A DNA stretch of 51,842 nt, from assembly GCA_902576905.1 (NCBI GenBank), contig CACGWW010000010.1, positions 1 through 51,842 on the forward strand. The letters are read 5' to 3'. Positions within the stretch are counted from its first letter, which is position 1. Each line of letters starts with the position of its first letter. Under the pieces are notes generated by a model, which saw only the letters and a list, made by a program, of their open reading frames with translations, made no database searches and had not been told where the DNA came from. Below are positions 40,565-49,505 of the stretch, in pieces. The translations under genes were made by a program, and so were the position numbers. This DNA comes from an uncultured Alphaproteobacteria bacterium (GTDB lineage Bacteria; Pseudomonadota; Alphaproteobacteria; Rhodobacterales; Rhodobacteraceae).

Positions 40565-41998
40565 TCAAACTTTATTACCATCTATTTCAACTTTGTCTAC
40601 TTGTATATCTGGGCTGTAATTATTCTCTCCAATTATCAAAGGAAGTATTTCACTTTGATCATTTCCTCCTAGGTTTTCATATCTCTCTTCTCTCCATTCG
40701 AGCGTTGAGAACTCTCCGCATTTTTTACAAACGGGTTCCCATTCGCTTTGACTATCACATTTAGAGCAAATCCACCTTTTTGATCGCTTAGCTGTAACAG
40801 CTTTTGCAAGCCATCCTTTTACAACAGCATCTGATGATCCAACTCCCTTTTCAATGGCAGCCATTAGGGTAAACACCTTAGCGTTTGCTTGATCAGTTTC
40901 TATTAGATCACTTATAGCCCGTCTCGCTTCAGGAAAATTTTCAGAAAGAATATTTAATTCGGCTTTTAAGGTTTTTGTCTCTACATCAGTCTTTTTAACA
41001 TTTAATATTTTTTTAAATCGTTCTACACGATCATCGACGCTTTCATTAGCCTCGATCTCTGCAAATTTTTTTGCTACATCTGGGTGAGGAATAACTTTCC
41101 ATGTACTTAACAATACTGTTTCTGCTTTCTTTTTTTGTCCTTCAAGAACCTCTAGCTCTGACAAAAAGATCGAATTTGGAACAAGGCCCGCATATTTTTT
41201 TAACGCCTGCCTGGAAATCTTCAAGGCATCCAGCGTCTTTCCATCTGATCTAAGTTCCTTAGCTTTCTGAAATAAAAGAATACTTTCTCCTTTGCTATAC
41301 GTTTCTTTATCTATTCTTTTAATCTTATTAATATTTTTATAACTAGTTAAGGCTCCATCCCAATCACCCTCTGTGAGTTGGAGATTAAAAAAAGTTTTAT
41401 TAAATGATAGGTTTCGGGGTTTCAACTTGATTAACCGCTCTGTCAGTTTTAGTGCTAGGCTCGTATTCCCCTCAGTTAGTTTCATCTTTATGAGACCAAA
41501 CAACCCCATGCTCCGTGTCGTTTTGTCTTTAATTAATTCTTGAAAAATCTCTTCTTGTTTTGCCACGTTTCCTTTGGCGTCATATGCGCTAAGAGATAAT
41601 ATGTTCGGCAAAGATTTTGACTTGAGATATTTCTTGCTTCGCTTTATTTCTGATAAAGCTCTTTCATGATCCCCCTCAAAGCTTGCAGTATATGCACTGA
41701 TTAAAATGCTTTGTCCTTTTCTTTCTGACCTTTTTTCAAAGAACCTCTTTAGAGCTGTATCATCTCCTCTCAAAAATCCAATAAAAGACCATAAAAACTT
41801 TAGGGCTATATTCATCATTAAAGCAACAAAGAGAAGCGCTAAGATGAGGGCAAAAAACGATATGAAACTTAACTGGTATTCTCTATCAAGAAAGTCAATC
41901 GTTAATGTCCCGTCGGTATCTTTTACAAAATTAAATGCAACAGCTAGTGCTATCGCAATGCTGAAAAAAAATATTGCCTTTATAAATACCCAAATCAC
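40565..41998 (-). CDS. HemY-like membrane TPR protein with C-terminal zinc ribbon
   Basis: A 477-residue inner-membrane protein of the HemY N-terminal family. Two membrane segments (about 3-22 and 45-70) are followed by TPR-like helical repeats (about 95-400). The C-terminal zinc ribbon has WICSKCDSQSEW and CKKCGEFSTLEW (two CxxC pairs). HemY proteins of this kind sit beside hemC/hemD but their role in heme formation is unclear. They are unrelated to protoporphyrinogen oxidase. It overlaps the mitofilin-like gene by 4 bp. Confidence 0.85.
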   Translation of the reverse strand: MIWVFIKAIFFFSIAIALAVAFNFVKDTDGTLTIDFLDREYQLSFISFFALILALLFVALMMNIALKFLWSFIGFLRGDDTALKRFFEKRSERKGQSILISAYTASFEGDHERALSEIKRSKKYLKSKSLPNILSLSAYDAKGNVAKQEEIFQELIKDKTTRSMGLFGLIKMKLTEGNTSLALKLTERLIKLKPRNLSFNKTFFNLQLTEGDWDGALTSYKNINKIKRIDKETYSKGESILLFQKAKELRSDGKTLDALKISRQALKKYAGLVPNSIFLSELEVLEGQKKKAETVLLSTWKVIPHPDVAKKFAEIEANESVDDRVERFKKILNVKKTDVETKTLKAELNILSENFPEARRAISDLIETDQANAKVFTLMAAIEKGVGSSDAVVKGWLAKAVTAKRSKRWICSKCDSQSEWEPVCKKCGEFSTLEWREERYENLGGNDQSEILPLIIGENNYSPDIQVDKVEIDGNKV

Positions 41999-42918
41999 TG
42001 ATTTATCTGATCTTTCATTTCAATAAGTTTATCCAGCTTTCCGATCCACTCTTTCATAAAGGCTCTAGTCTCTGACGATAATTTACTAATCTCAATTTTT
42101 GCGTTTTCTAGCTTTCCGCTTTTTAATGAATCATCAATTCTGGATAGTATTGCGTCTGTGTGATCACCCTCAATAGGCTCAGTAGACCTAGATATAAAAA
42201 TAGTGCTGAAGTAACTTGTTAACCAGTCTGTCCAGTCTTGTTTCTCAAGCGAGTTTATTTCGTTTTTCAAAGCACGATAAGAAATCTCGGTGAATTCCTC
42301 TATTAAAATAAAAAGCTCTCGACTCATTTCTAAGGACTGTTTTTTCTCTATATTCTGATAGGAACTTCTTAAAACCGATAAAGTCTTTTTGTTATTATCA
42401 ATAAGCTCTTGGTTCTTTGATATTCGTTGCTGCAACACATCTAATTCACTTTTATATGTTTGTTGAAAATTTTTCAGCTTGTCTATTTGGTTTTTCGATA
42501 ACCCCTCACTTTTAATATCACTTTGGTTTTGTGCCTCATCTTTGGATTTGTATTTCACATTTTCAGAAATAGCAGCGCTTATTTTTGACTCTATATCTTT
42601 CGCGTTCTTTTCAACCAAGTCATTGACGATATTAATTCTTGATAGCAAAAATTCTTTTTCTGATTGTAACTCTTCGATACTAGAGCTTACAATTTTCTCT
42701 CTTTCCAAGAAAAATGTGTTTTTGTTCAACTTAGAATTTAATTCAGATTTTAAATCTTTAATTTCAACAAAGAAAATGAAATATAAAGAACCTAAGGCTA
42801 ATGCTGATAATGCCAAACTAACTACTGCCAACATAAGGGCATAGTTAAAGTGATAACCCAATGTTTTTGGTCCATCACCGTTTTTTTTCAAACTCTTCTT
42901 AGTATTCGATTCTGTCAC
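41995..42918 (-). CDS. mitofilin/Mic60-like coiled-coil inner-membrane protein (HemX position)
   Basis: A 307-residue protein. One membrane helix (about 27-50) is followed by a long coiled coil (about 50-200, rich in K, E, L and S). The C-terminal part (about 205-305) resembles the mitofilin signature, including LKSGKLENAKIEISKLSSETRAFMKEW. In alphaproteobacteria, the Mic60 homologue lies in the heme cluster between hemD and the HemY-like gene, as here. It bends or organises membranes in related bacteria. Confidence 0.82.
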   Translation of the reverse strand: MTESNTKKSLKKNGDGPKTLGYHFNYALMLAVVSLALSALALGSLYFIFFVEIKDLKSELNSKLNKNTFFLEREKIVSSSIEELQSEKEFLLSRINIVNDLVEKNAKDIESKISAAISENVKYKSKDEAQNQSDIKSEGLSKNQIDKLKNFQQTYKSELDVLQQRISKNQELIDNNKKTLSVLRSSYQNIEKKQSLEMSRELFILIEEFTEISYRALKNEINSLEKQDWTDWLTSYFSTIFISRSTEPIEGDHTDAILSRIDDSLKSGKLENAKIEISKLSSETRAFMKEWIGKLDKLIEMKDQINQ

Positions 42919-42941
42919 TTTTAAGCTTTTTAATTTTAGTC

Positions 42942-43598
42942 TTAATAACGTGCATACTCTTTAACTATCATCTTGACCATTTCAGAAATCAAAGGCTCTT
43001 GAATTGTCTTACATCTAATGTCTTTATCTAAGACCGATCTTAATCTATTTTCAATTTTTTTGCTAAAACAGAAAAATATTTTATTGAGTTTGTTTTCTGA
43101 AGCGCCCTTTGTCAAACTGTCCACGGATTTTTCCGAGAATAGCGCTATACCCTCCAAATGTTTTCTGGCTAAGACATTGTCTAATTCTCTTTGCTGAATA
43201 GGTCTTTTCTGCTTATAAACCACATACTCTTCACAATTAAAGTTGTACTTTGAAAGATCCGCCTTCAAGTCAAACGATATTTCGTCACCTCGCAAATAAA
43301 ATATAGTTGGTCTTTTATTATTACAGTAGTCTTTTAAGCTATCAAGCAACTGCTTTACATTTGCAAAAATAAATGTCTCCTTTGCTCCAATTTCTCTAAG
43401 AAACTCATCACATCTTTGCCCAACAGCAAAAATAGGTGTTTCCGAGTTTTTCAATTCTATATTCAATTTTTCTACAGCATAAACGGATGTAAAGACTAAA
43501 ATATCCGCTCTCTCTAGGTTTACACTTATATTTTGGAACTCTATTTCCAAGAGAGGAAAAATCAAAACCCTACCGTTAAACTTTTCTTTTTGTAACAT
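42942..43598 (-). CDS. hemD: uroporphyrinogen-III synthase
   Basis: A 218-residue protein in the hemD position between hemC and the mitofilin-like gene. The family is poorly conserved. Recognisable features are VFTSVYAVEKL (about 35-45), PIFAVGQRCDEFL, TIFYLRGDE and ALFSEKSVDSL, which fit the two-domain HemD fold. It cyclises hydroxymethylbilane to uroporphyrinogen III. It starts 49 bp after the hemC stop. Confidence 0.85.
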   Translation of the reverse strand: MLQKEKFNGRVLIFPLLEIEFQNISVNLERADILVFTSVYAVEKLNIELKNSETPIFAVGQRCDEFLREIGAKETFIFANVKQLLDSLKDYCNNKRPTIFYLRGDEISFDLKADLSKYNFNCEEYVVYKQKRPIQQRELDNVLARKHLEGIALFSEKSVDSLTKGASENKLNKIFFCFSKKIENRLRSVLDKDIRCKTIQEPLISEMVKMIVKEYARY

Positions 43599-43647
43599 TT
43601 CTTTGAAACGGCAGCTGTCTTTAAAAGTCCGCGTTAAAAGAATTTCT

Positions 43648-44574
43648 TTATTGGAAGAAATTTTTCCCTCCTTTTGACTTTATCTCTCTTCCTGCCTCGC
43701 GCCCAATTTCTACCGCCATGGCCCAGTCTCCTTGCCAAACATCATGTATCTTTACCTCGCCATTAGCACTTATAATTTCTCCCATAAATTTAAATTCTTC
43801 ATTATTTTTTTGCGCCAATCCTCCAATAGGCGTTCTACAGGATCCGTCTAACTCCCTTAAGAATGCTCTTTCAGCCTCAACTCTTTTCTTTGATACACTG
43901 TCGTTGAGAGGTGCCAAAAATTCTTCCATTTTTTCGCTGCGTAAATGCTCAATTCCGACGGCTCCCTGAGCAACAGCAGGCAAAATTTCATCTGTTGATA
44001 TAGGGTTAATCAGCTCAACTAATCCAAGTCTATTTAATCCTGCAGTAGCTAAAAAGGTTGCAACAGCCACGTTGTTGTCTAACTTTTCAAGTCTTTTTTG
44101 AACATTTCCTCTAAACTCAACCACCTTTAAATCCTTTCGCTTGTTTAGTAACTGTGCCTTTCTTCGAAGAGATGATGTTCCAACAACAGACCCCAATGGC
44201 AAATCTGCGATGGAGGAGTATCTTCTCGATATGAAAGAGTCTCTTACATCTTCGCGCTTTAAGATAGTTGAGATAACCAATTTTTCTGGAAGGTCCGTTT
44301 CAACATCTTTCATAGAGTGAACAGCTATGTCTATTCGCTTGTCGATAAGAGCTTGTTGAATTTCCTTCGTAAACAAGCCTTTTCCCCCAATTTTTGATAG
44401 TGACGTATTCAAAAACTTGTCGCCACTCGTTTTTATGATTTCTATTTTTACCTTTCCAGGATCTATTTGATTTAATGATAATAATTTATTTCTTACTTCA
44501 TTGGCTTGTGCTAAAGCCAAAGGAGAGCCTCTTGTGCCAATAATTAATTTTTCTGGATAACTACCTTTACTCAT
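43648..44574 (-). CDS. hemC: hydroxymethylbilane synthase
   Basis: A 308-residue porphobilinogen deaminase. GTRGSPLALAQANEV opens the protein. KDVETDLP, SSLRRKAQL (substrate-binding arginines), FRGNVQKRL and the cofactor-cysteine block LDGSCRTPIGG are intact. It joins four porphobilinogen units into hydroxymethylbilane. It starts 48 bp from the divergent tsaD gene, the usual arrangement in Rhodobacterales. Confidence 0.96.
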   Translation of the reverse strand: MSKGSYPEKLIIGTRGSPLALAQANEVRNKLLSLNQIDPGKVKIEIIKTSGDKFLNTSLSKIGGKGLFTKEIQQALIDKRIDIAVHSMKDVETDLPEKLVISTILKREDVRDSFISRRYSSIADLPLGSVVGTSSLRRKAQLLNKRKDLKVVEFRGNVQKRLEKLDNNVAVATFLATAGLNRLGLVELINPISTDEILPAVAQGAVGIEHLRSEKMEEFLAPLNDSVSKKRVEAERAFLRELDGSCRTPIGGLAQKNNEEFKFMGEIISANGEVKIHDVWQGDWAMAVEIGREAGREIKSKGGKNFFQ

Positions 44575-44622
44575 TCTCTGATTTTCTAATTAATAATTTT
44601 TTAATTAATGTAATATATAACT

Positions 44623-45732
44623 ATGCACAAGTCTATCATAGCACTAGGAATCGAAAGTAGCTGCGATGACACTTCAATAGGCGTTATCAAAGTAACTCGT
44701 AAAGATAATATACTGGCTTCAGAAAAACTGGGACTTGTAACACTATCTCAAGAAAAACTCCATAAAGGCTACGGCGGTGTCGTGCCGGAAATTGCGGCGC
44801 GTGCCCATTCAGAAAGAGTGGATACATGCTTTAAAAAAGCTCTAAAAGAAAATAGCATTACACTTGGTGATATTGATATTGTTTGTGTGACAAAGGGGCC
44901 TGGATTAATTGGAGGTCTTATCTCAGGTATAAATTTTGCGAAGGGATTGGCTTTTTCAACAGGAAAACCGCTGATTGGCGTTAATCACCTCGTTGGTCAT
45001 GCGCTCACACCTCAAATGACAGATGATCTAAGCTATCCTTATCTACTGCTTTTAGCTTCAGGTGGTCATTGTCAATATTTAGCCGTTTTGGGAGCGAATA
45101 AAATAAAGAGGCTTGGAACAACTATAGATGATGCTCCAGGTGAGGTTTTTGATAAAGTAGCAAAAATGTTGAGCCTTCCTATATTTTCCGGATCAGAAGT
45201 GGAAAAGTGGGCGGAAAAAGGTGATAAAAGTCGGTTTTCGTTTCCATTGCCACTAATCAATAAAAATGACTGTAACCTTTCCTTTTCTGGCCTTAAATCG
45301 TCCGTAAGAAGACAAGTAGATTATCTAGTTGAAAAACAATCTGGCCTATATTTGCGTGATCAAAGAGATATTTGCGCATCGTTTCAAAAATCTATGAAAT
45401 TAATTTTTGAGCAGAAAACAAAAAAAGCTATAGAACAATTCTCCAAGGTTTCTTCTGTGAAAAGTCTATCCTTTTCATTAGCAGGTGGTGTTGCAGCAAA
45501 TAAGGAAATAAGAAATTCACTGAGGGAGCTATGTGATAATCTCGGGGTCCGATTTTCTGCACCGCCACTAGATCTGTGCACAGACAACGGCCTAATGATC
45601 GCGTATGCGGGAACACAAATGTATTTAGGAGGACAAGTTGATGATATGGACTTGTCCCCAAGACCAAGGTGGCCTATTGACATAGACAATCGACATTCTC
45701 TAGGCTTTGGAAAGCGGGGACGGAAAGTTTAA
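44623..45732 (+). CDS. tsaD: TsaD, tRNA N6-threonylcarbamoyladenosine transferase
   Basis: A 369-residue ASKHA-fold enzyme. ALGIESSCDDTSIG opens the ATPase domain. The metal motif HLVGHA (HxxxH, about 121-126), SGGHCQYL and the C-terminal GGVAANKEIRNSL with CTDNGLMIAYAG are standard. It transfers the threonylcarbamoyl group to A37 of ANN-decoding tRNAs. It diverges from hemC and its stop abuts the ahcY stop. Confidence 0.96.
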   Translation: MHKSIIALGIESSCDDTSIGVIKVTRKDNILASEKLGLVTLSQEKLHKGYGGVVPEIAARAHSERVDTCFKKALKENSITLGDIDIVCVTKGPGLIGGLISGINFAKGLAFSTGKPLIGVNHLVGHALTPQMTDDLSYPYLLLLASGGHCQYLAVLGANKIKRLGTTIDDAPGEVFDKVAKMLSLPIFSGSEVEKWAEKGDKSRFSFPLPLINKNDCNLSFSGLKSSVRRQVDYLVEKQSGLYLRDQRDICASFQKSMKLIFEQKTKKAIEQFSKVSSVKSLSFSLAGGVAANKEIRNSLRELCDNLGVRFSAPPLDLCTDNGLMIAYAGTQMYLGGQVDDMDLSPRPRWPIDIDNRHSLGFGKRGRKV

Positions 45733-47127
45733 TTAATAGCGATAGCTGTCGCTTTTAAATGGTCCGGCTTCATTTACACCAATATAATCAGCCTGATCTT
45801 TCTCTAGTTTTGTAAGTTTTACTCCTATTTTCTCTAAGTGCAAACTTGCGACCTTTTCATCCAGATGTTTTGGCAGCGTGTATACGCTATTGGAATAATT
45901 CTTACCATTTTTCCACAGCTCGATTTGGGCTAGGACTTGATTACTAAAGCTTGCGGACATTACAAAAGATGGATGACCAGTTGCATTTCCGAGATTAAGC
46001 AATCTGCCTTCAGACAATAGAATTATATTCCTACCTGAAGCCATTTCCACCATATCAACCTGGTCTTTTATTTTTATCCATTTTTGATTTTTGAGAGCAG
46101 CGACTTCGATTTCGTTGTCAAAATGACCAATGTTTCCGACGATAGCCATATTTTTCATATTCCTCATATGGTCTAGCTTTATAACATCTTTGTTACCTGT
46201 AGCTGTTATAAATACATCTGCTGTTTCGACTGTGTCTTCTAATGTTACGACTTCGAAACCATCCATTGCAGCTTGCAGTGCACATATAGGATCTACTTCC
46301 GTAACCTTTACGCGGGCTCCGGCTCCTCGTAATGATGCTGCTGATCCTTTTCCCACGTCACCGTAACCACAAACGACTGCAACTTTACCTGCCATCATAG
46401 TATCTGTAGCTCTTCTTATTCCATCTACTAACGATTCTTTACAGCCATATTTGTTATCAAATTTAGACTTTGTAACGCTATCATTTACGTTAATTGCAGG
46501 AAAAGGTAGCTTACCTTCCCGCTCTAACTGATACAACCGGTTTACACCTGTAGTTGTCTCCTCTGAAACTCCAACAATTGACTCCTTTTGTTTCGTAAAC
46601 CAGCCTTTACTTGATTGTAATCTCTTTTTAATTTGTTTAAAAAGCGCTACCTCTTCCTCTGAAGATGGTTTTTCCAAAAATTCCGTGTCTCCACTCTCTG
46701 CCCGCGATCCTAATAGAACATACATAGTTGCATCACCGCCGTCATCTAGGATTAGGTTCGCTGTTTCTTCCTTAAAAAGAAATATTTTATCAGCATATTC
46801 CCAGTATTCATCGAGAGTTTCACCTTTATAAGCAAACACAGGAACACCGCTTGCCGCTATAGCTGCTGCAGCGTGATCTTGTGTAGAAAAAATATTACAA
46901 CTTGCCCAACGAACATCTGCGCCTAAATCGACCAGTGTCTCTATTAAGACAGCTGTTTGAATTGTCATATGGAGGCTTCCTGCAATTCTTGCCCCTTTAA
47001 GTGGCTTTTTTCCTTCAAACTCTTTTCTTATGGCCATCAATCCTGGCATTTCTGTTTCAGCAATAGCTATCTCTTTTCTTCCGAATGAAGCCAAACTGAT
47101 ATCTTTCACGATAAAATCTTTACTCAT
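45733..47127 (-). CDS. ahcY: adenosylhomocysteinase
   Basis: S-adenosylhomocysteine hydrolase, 464 residues from ATG 47127, preceded by AAGGAAAATAAA. Motifs: [17 protein letters not shown], the NAD-binding [15 protein letters not shown] and C-terminal [15 protein letters not shown] ending SDSYRY. It splits adenosylhomocysteine to homocysteine and adenosine. A longer frame to 47214 is rejected because it would overlap the divergent HD gene. The 63-bp gap upstream is too short for a SAH riboswitch, and none was seen. Confidence 0.97.
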   Translation of the reverse strand: MSKDFIVKDISLASFGRKEIAIAETEMPGLMAIRKEFEGKKPLKGARIAGSLHMTIQTAVLIETLVDLGADVRWASCNIFSTQDHAAAAIAASGVPVFAYKGETLDEYWEYADKIFLFKEETANLILDDGGDATMYVLLGSRAESGDTEFLEKPSSEEEVALFKQIKKRLQSSKGWFTKQKESIVGVSEETTTGVNRLYQLEREGKLPFPAINVNDSVTKSKFDNKYGCKESLVDGIRRATDTMMAGKVAVVCGYGDVGKGSAASLRGAGARVKVTEVDPICALQAAMDGFEVVTLEDTVETADVFITATGNKDVIKLDHMRNMKNMAIVGNIGHFDNEIEVAALKNQKWIKIKDQVDMVEMASGRNIILLSEGRLLNLGNATGHPSFVMSASFSNQVLAQIELWKNGKNYSNSVYTLPKHLDEKVASLHLEKIGVKLTKLEKDQADYIGVNEAGPFKSDSYRY

Positions 47128-47190
47128 TTTATTTTCCTTACAAAAACCTATATAATTAATAGGAGTTATAATAATTTTTGCAACTTCAAA

Positions 47191-47772
47191 ATGAAAATAA
47201 AAAGGGAATGGCAAAGGATGCTTTCAGGTAGAAGGCTTGAGCTATTAGACCCAAGCCCTCTTGATATAGAAATAGAAGATATAGCGCATGGCCTATCGTT
47301 TTTAGCCAGATGGAATGGTCAAACTATCGGAGAATACCCTTTTTCAGTAGCACAGCACTGTCTTTTAGTTGAAAATATTTTTGCAAAGCAATTCCCGCAA
47401 ATGGATAATCCTTCGAAGTTATTTGCTTTACTCCACGACTCTGCTGAATATGTGATAGGAGATATGATCTCTCCTCTAAAATCTCATTTGGGTAACACTT
47501 ATGAAGAATTGGATGAAAAGTTAACAAGAGCAATTTGTATAAGGTTCAATATTCCAACAAAAAAAATTAAAATAATAAAAAGACGCGTCAAGTTAGCAGA
47601 CAAAAAGGCTGCTTGGTTGGAAGCTATACATCTTGCAGGGTTTTCAAAACAGGAGGCTGACAGAATATTTGGAAAACATGAAGAAATTAAAGGATATGAG
47701 AACAGTTTATTACCACAGCCACCATTTTTTATAAGAAAAAAGTTTGTTAATAGATTTAATGACTTATATTAA
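47191..47772 (+). CDS. HD-domain phosphohydrolase
   Basis: A 193-residue HD-superfamily protein resembling YfbR-type nucleotidases and related hydrolases. [10 protein letters not shown] holds the first His and [13 protein letters not shown] the HD pair. [15 protein letters not shown] supplies the later conserved Asp region. The exact substrate is unknown. It diverges from ahcY and is followed 24 bp later by the thioredoxin-like gene. The translated start [10 protein letters not shown] has only weak upstream purines. Confidence 0.8.
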   Translation: MKIKREWQRMLSGRRLELLDPSPLDIEIEDIAHGLSFLARWNGQTIGEYPFSVAQHCLLVENIFAKQFPQMDNPSKLFALLHDSAEYVIGDMISPLKSHLGNTYEELDEKLTRAICIRFNIPTKKIKIIKRRVKLADKKAAWLEAIHLAGFSKQEADRIFGKHEEIKGYENSLLPQPPFFIRKKFVNRFNDLY

Positions 47773-47796
47773 AATAGGGGAAAGGATGTTTCTAAA

Positions 47797-48666
47797 ATGC
47801 TAGCAGATTCTATAAAGGATGTAAGTGAAAATACATTTGTCCCCGAGGTTATTGAAAAATCCAAAGAAAAAATAGTAATAGTTGATTTTTGGGCTCCATG
47901 GTGTGGCCCATGCAAAGCCTTAACTCCCATTCTGGAAAATCAAGCAACGAAAAAGAAGGAACATCTTGAGGTAGTTAAAGTTAATGTAGACGAAAATCAA
48001 AGTATTGCCTCTCAACTTAGAGTACAGTCTATCCCCGCAGTCTTCGCTTTTTCAGACGGTCAACCAGTTGATGGATTTATGGGCGCCAAAACCGAACCCG
48101 AAGTGGAAAAATTTTTAGACACACTCATAAAAAAATTTTCAAAAAATAATTCGAATATATCTGAAGAGTTTGAAATATTACTTTCAGAAGGAAGGTTTGA
48201 GGAGGTAAAACTAGCATCCGAAGAGCTAATTAAGTCCAGTCCATCCCCAGAGAATTATTCTCTATTAATAAGGTCAAATATTGGATTAGGCGACTTTGAC
48301 AGTGTCGAGAAACTAATAGAAAATTTGTCACCTGAAATACTTAAAGATAATGCGGTTAAAGGTGCTATTTCATCTTATGAGCTTATGAAGAGTAATGATG
48401 TCGAGGATAGCAAGAAAGAAATTTTAGATAGAATGCGGAAAAACCCCGCCGACCTAGATTGCAAGATGAATTATTCTAAAATACTCTTTAAGGAGAATAA
48501 TTTCTCCGAGTGTATAGACGTTCTTTTAGAGATGTTTAGAAAAGACAAGGAATGGAAGGATGGTTATGCAAAAAAACAGCTACTGTTAATTTTTGATCAT
48601 CTCGGTTCTGAGAACGAGCTCTCCAAAAAAGGGCGAAGAGCGCTTACATCCCTGATTTTTGTTTGA
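47797..48666 (+). CDS. CnoX/YbbN-like thioredoxin with TPR tail
   Basis: A 289-residue two-part protein. The thioredoxin domain (about 5-112) has WAPWCGPCK with the redox pair Cys36/Cys39. The C-terminal half (about 120-289) is helical and TPR-like. This architecture matches CnoX/YbbN co-chaperones that guard clients from oxidation. AGGGGAAAGG lies upstream as ribosome binding site. It begins a short run with the LON-domain and Trm112-like genes. Confidence 0.88.
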   Translation: MLADSIKDVSENTFVPEVIEKSKEKIVIVDFWAPWCGPCKALTPILENQATKKKEHLEVVKVNVDENQSIASQLRVQSIPAVFAFSDGQPVDGFMGAKTEPEVEKFLDTLIKKFSKNNSNISEEFEILLSEGRFEEVKLASEELIKSSPSPENYSLLIRSNIGLGDFDSVEKLIENLSPEILKDNAVKGAISSYELMKSNDVEDSKKEILDRMRKNPADLDCKMNYSKILFKENNFSECIDVLLEMFRKDKEWKDGYAKKQLLLIFDHLGSENELSKKGRRALTSLIFV

Positions 48667-48673
48667 ATAACGT

Positions 48674-49321
48674 ATGGAAAAATTACCTAAAAATATACCT
48701 CTTTTTCCTCTGCCAGGTGCATTGTTACTTCCTAATAGCAGACTTCCGCTCAATATATTTGAGCCAAGGTACATAAGAATGGTTGAAGACACACTTGCCA
48801 CAAAACATAGACTGATAGGAATGATTCAGCCTATTAAAATAGATAAAAGAAACAATCTGACCGGAACAAATAAGTTTCAAAAAGTAGGGTGTGCAGGCAG
48901 AATTGTTTCATTTACTGAAACTGAAGACGGAAGATACCTTATTACCTTAGAAGGCGTATCGAGATTTAATTTTAGAAAAGAAATGGAGGATCAAAAGCCT
49001 TATATATTGTCTGAAATAGATTGGGATTTTTACAGTAATGACCTTGTTCCCTTCGAAGGTATAAACAGTTTTGACAGAAACGGTTTTTTAGAAATTTTGA
49101 AAAAGTATTTAGATAGCGCACAAATTGCATCCGACTGGGACGTGCTCAAAAAAGCTAGAGAAGAAGTTCTTGTGAACTCTTTATCTATGCTTTGTCCGTT
49201 TGAGCCTGAGGAAAAGCAGGTTCTTTTAGAGGCGGAAACGATAGTCAAGAGGTTAGACGTTTTAGTAACATTGATGAAGCTATCATCGGAAAATGACCTA
49301 GAAAGTCGATATGTCCAATAA
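48674..49321 (+). CDS. LON-peptidase N-terminal substrate-binding-domain protein
   Basis: A 215-residue stand-alone LON substrate-binding domain, without ATPase or protease parts. LPKNIPLFPLPGALLLPNSRLPLNIFEPRY is the family opening (listed here as two blocks: IPLFPLPGALLLP and LPLNIFEPRY). VGCAGRIV and YLITLEGVSRF follow. Its job is unknown. It begins 7 bp after the thioredoxin gene and overlaps the next gene by 11 bp. Confidence 0.88.
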   Translation: MEKLPKNIPLFPLPGALLLPNSRLPLNIFEPRYIRMVEDTLATKHRLIGMIQPIKIDKRNNLTGTNKFQKVGCAGRIVSFTETEDGRYLITLEGVSRFNFRKEMEDQKPYILSEIDWDFYSNDLVPFEGINSFDRNGFLEILKKYLDSAQIASDWDVLKKAREEVLVNSLSMLCPFEPEEKQVLLEAETIVKRLDVLVTLMKLSSENDLESRYVQ

Positions 49322-49505
49322 GAAAAAAAATGAGTTCAATACTTATCTTACGAGATTGTTGGTGTGTCCCATTAGTGGTGGAGCGCTGTATTATGATAAA
49401 AATGAAAATTATCTGATATCTAAAGTTGCTAAAATAAAGTTTCCGGTGCGAGACGGCGTACCAATACTTTTAGCATCAGAGTCCAAGCCAATATTTAATG
49501 ACTGA
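49311..49505 (+). CDS. Trm112-like small protein
   Basis: A 64-residue protein of the Trm112/UPF0434 family. LLVCPISGGALYYD and the C-terminal FPVRDGVPILL are the family blocks. Only one of the usual zinc-binding Cys positions (C-P-x-x-G-G) is obvious, common in bacterial forms. Trm112 proteins activate methyltransferases in other lineages. It overlaps both the LON gene and, convergently, the purH 3' end by 11 bp. Confidence 0.85.
   Translation: MSNKKKNEFNTYLTRLLVCPISGGALYYDKNENYLISKVAKIKFPVRDGVPILLASESKPIFND

Noticed and set aside
40565-40800. C-terminal zinc ribbon of the HemY-like protein as a novel fusion
   Set aside because: From what I know of alphaproteobacterial HemY-like proteins, a CxxC-CxxC tail is common there.
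47128-47190. SAH or SAM riboswitch before ahcY
   Set aside because: The gap is only 63 bp, very AT-rich and shows no paired elements of the known motifs.
47128-47214. N-terminal extension of ahcY to 47214
   Set aside because: The ATG at 47127 has AAGGAAAA before it and begins the normal family sequence. The extension would overlap the divergent HD gene.
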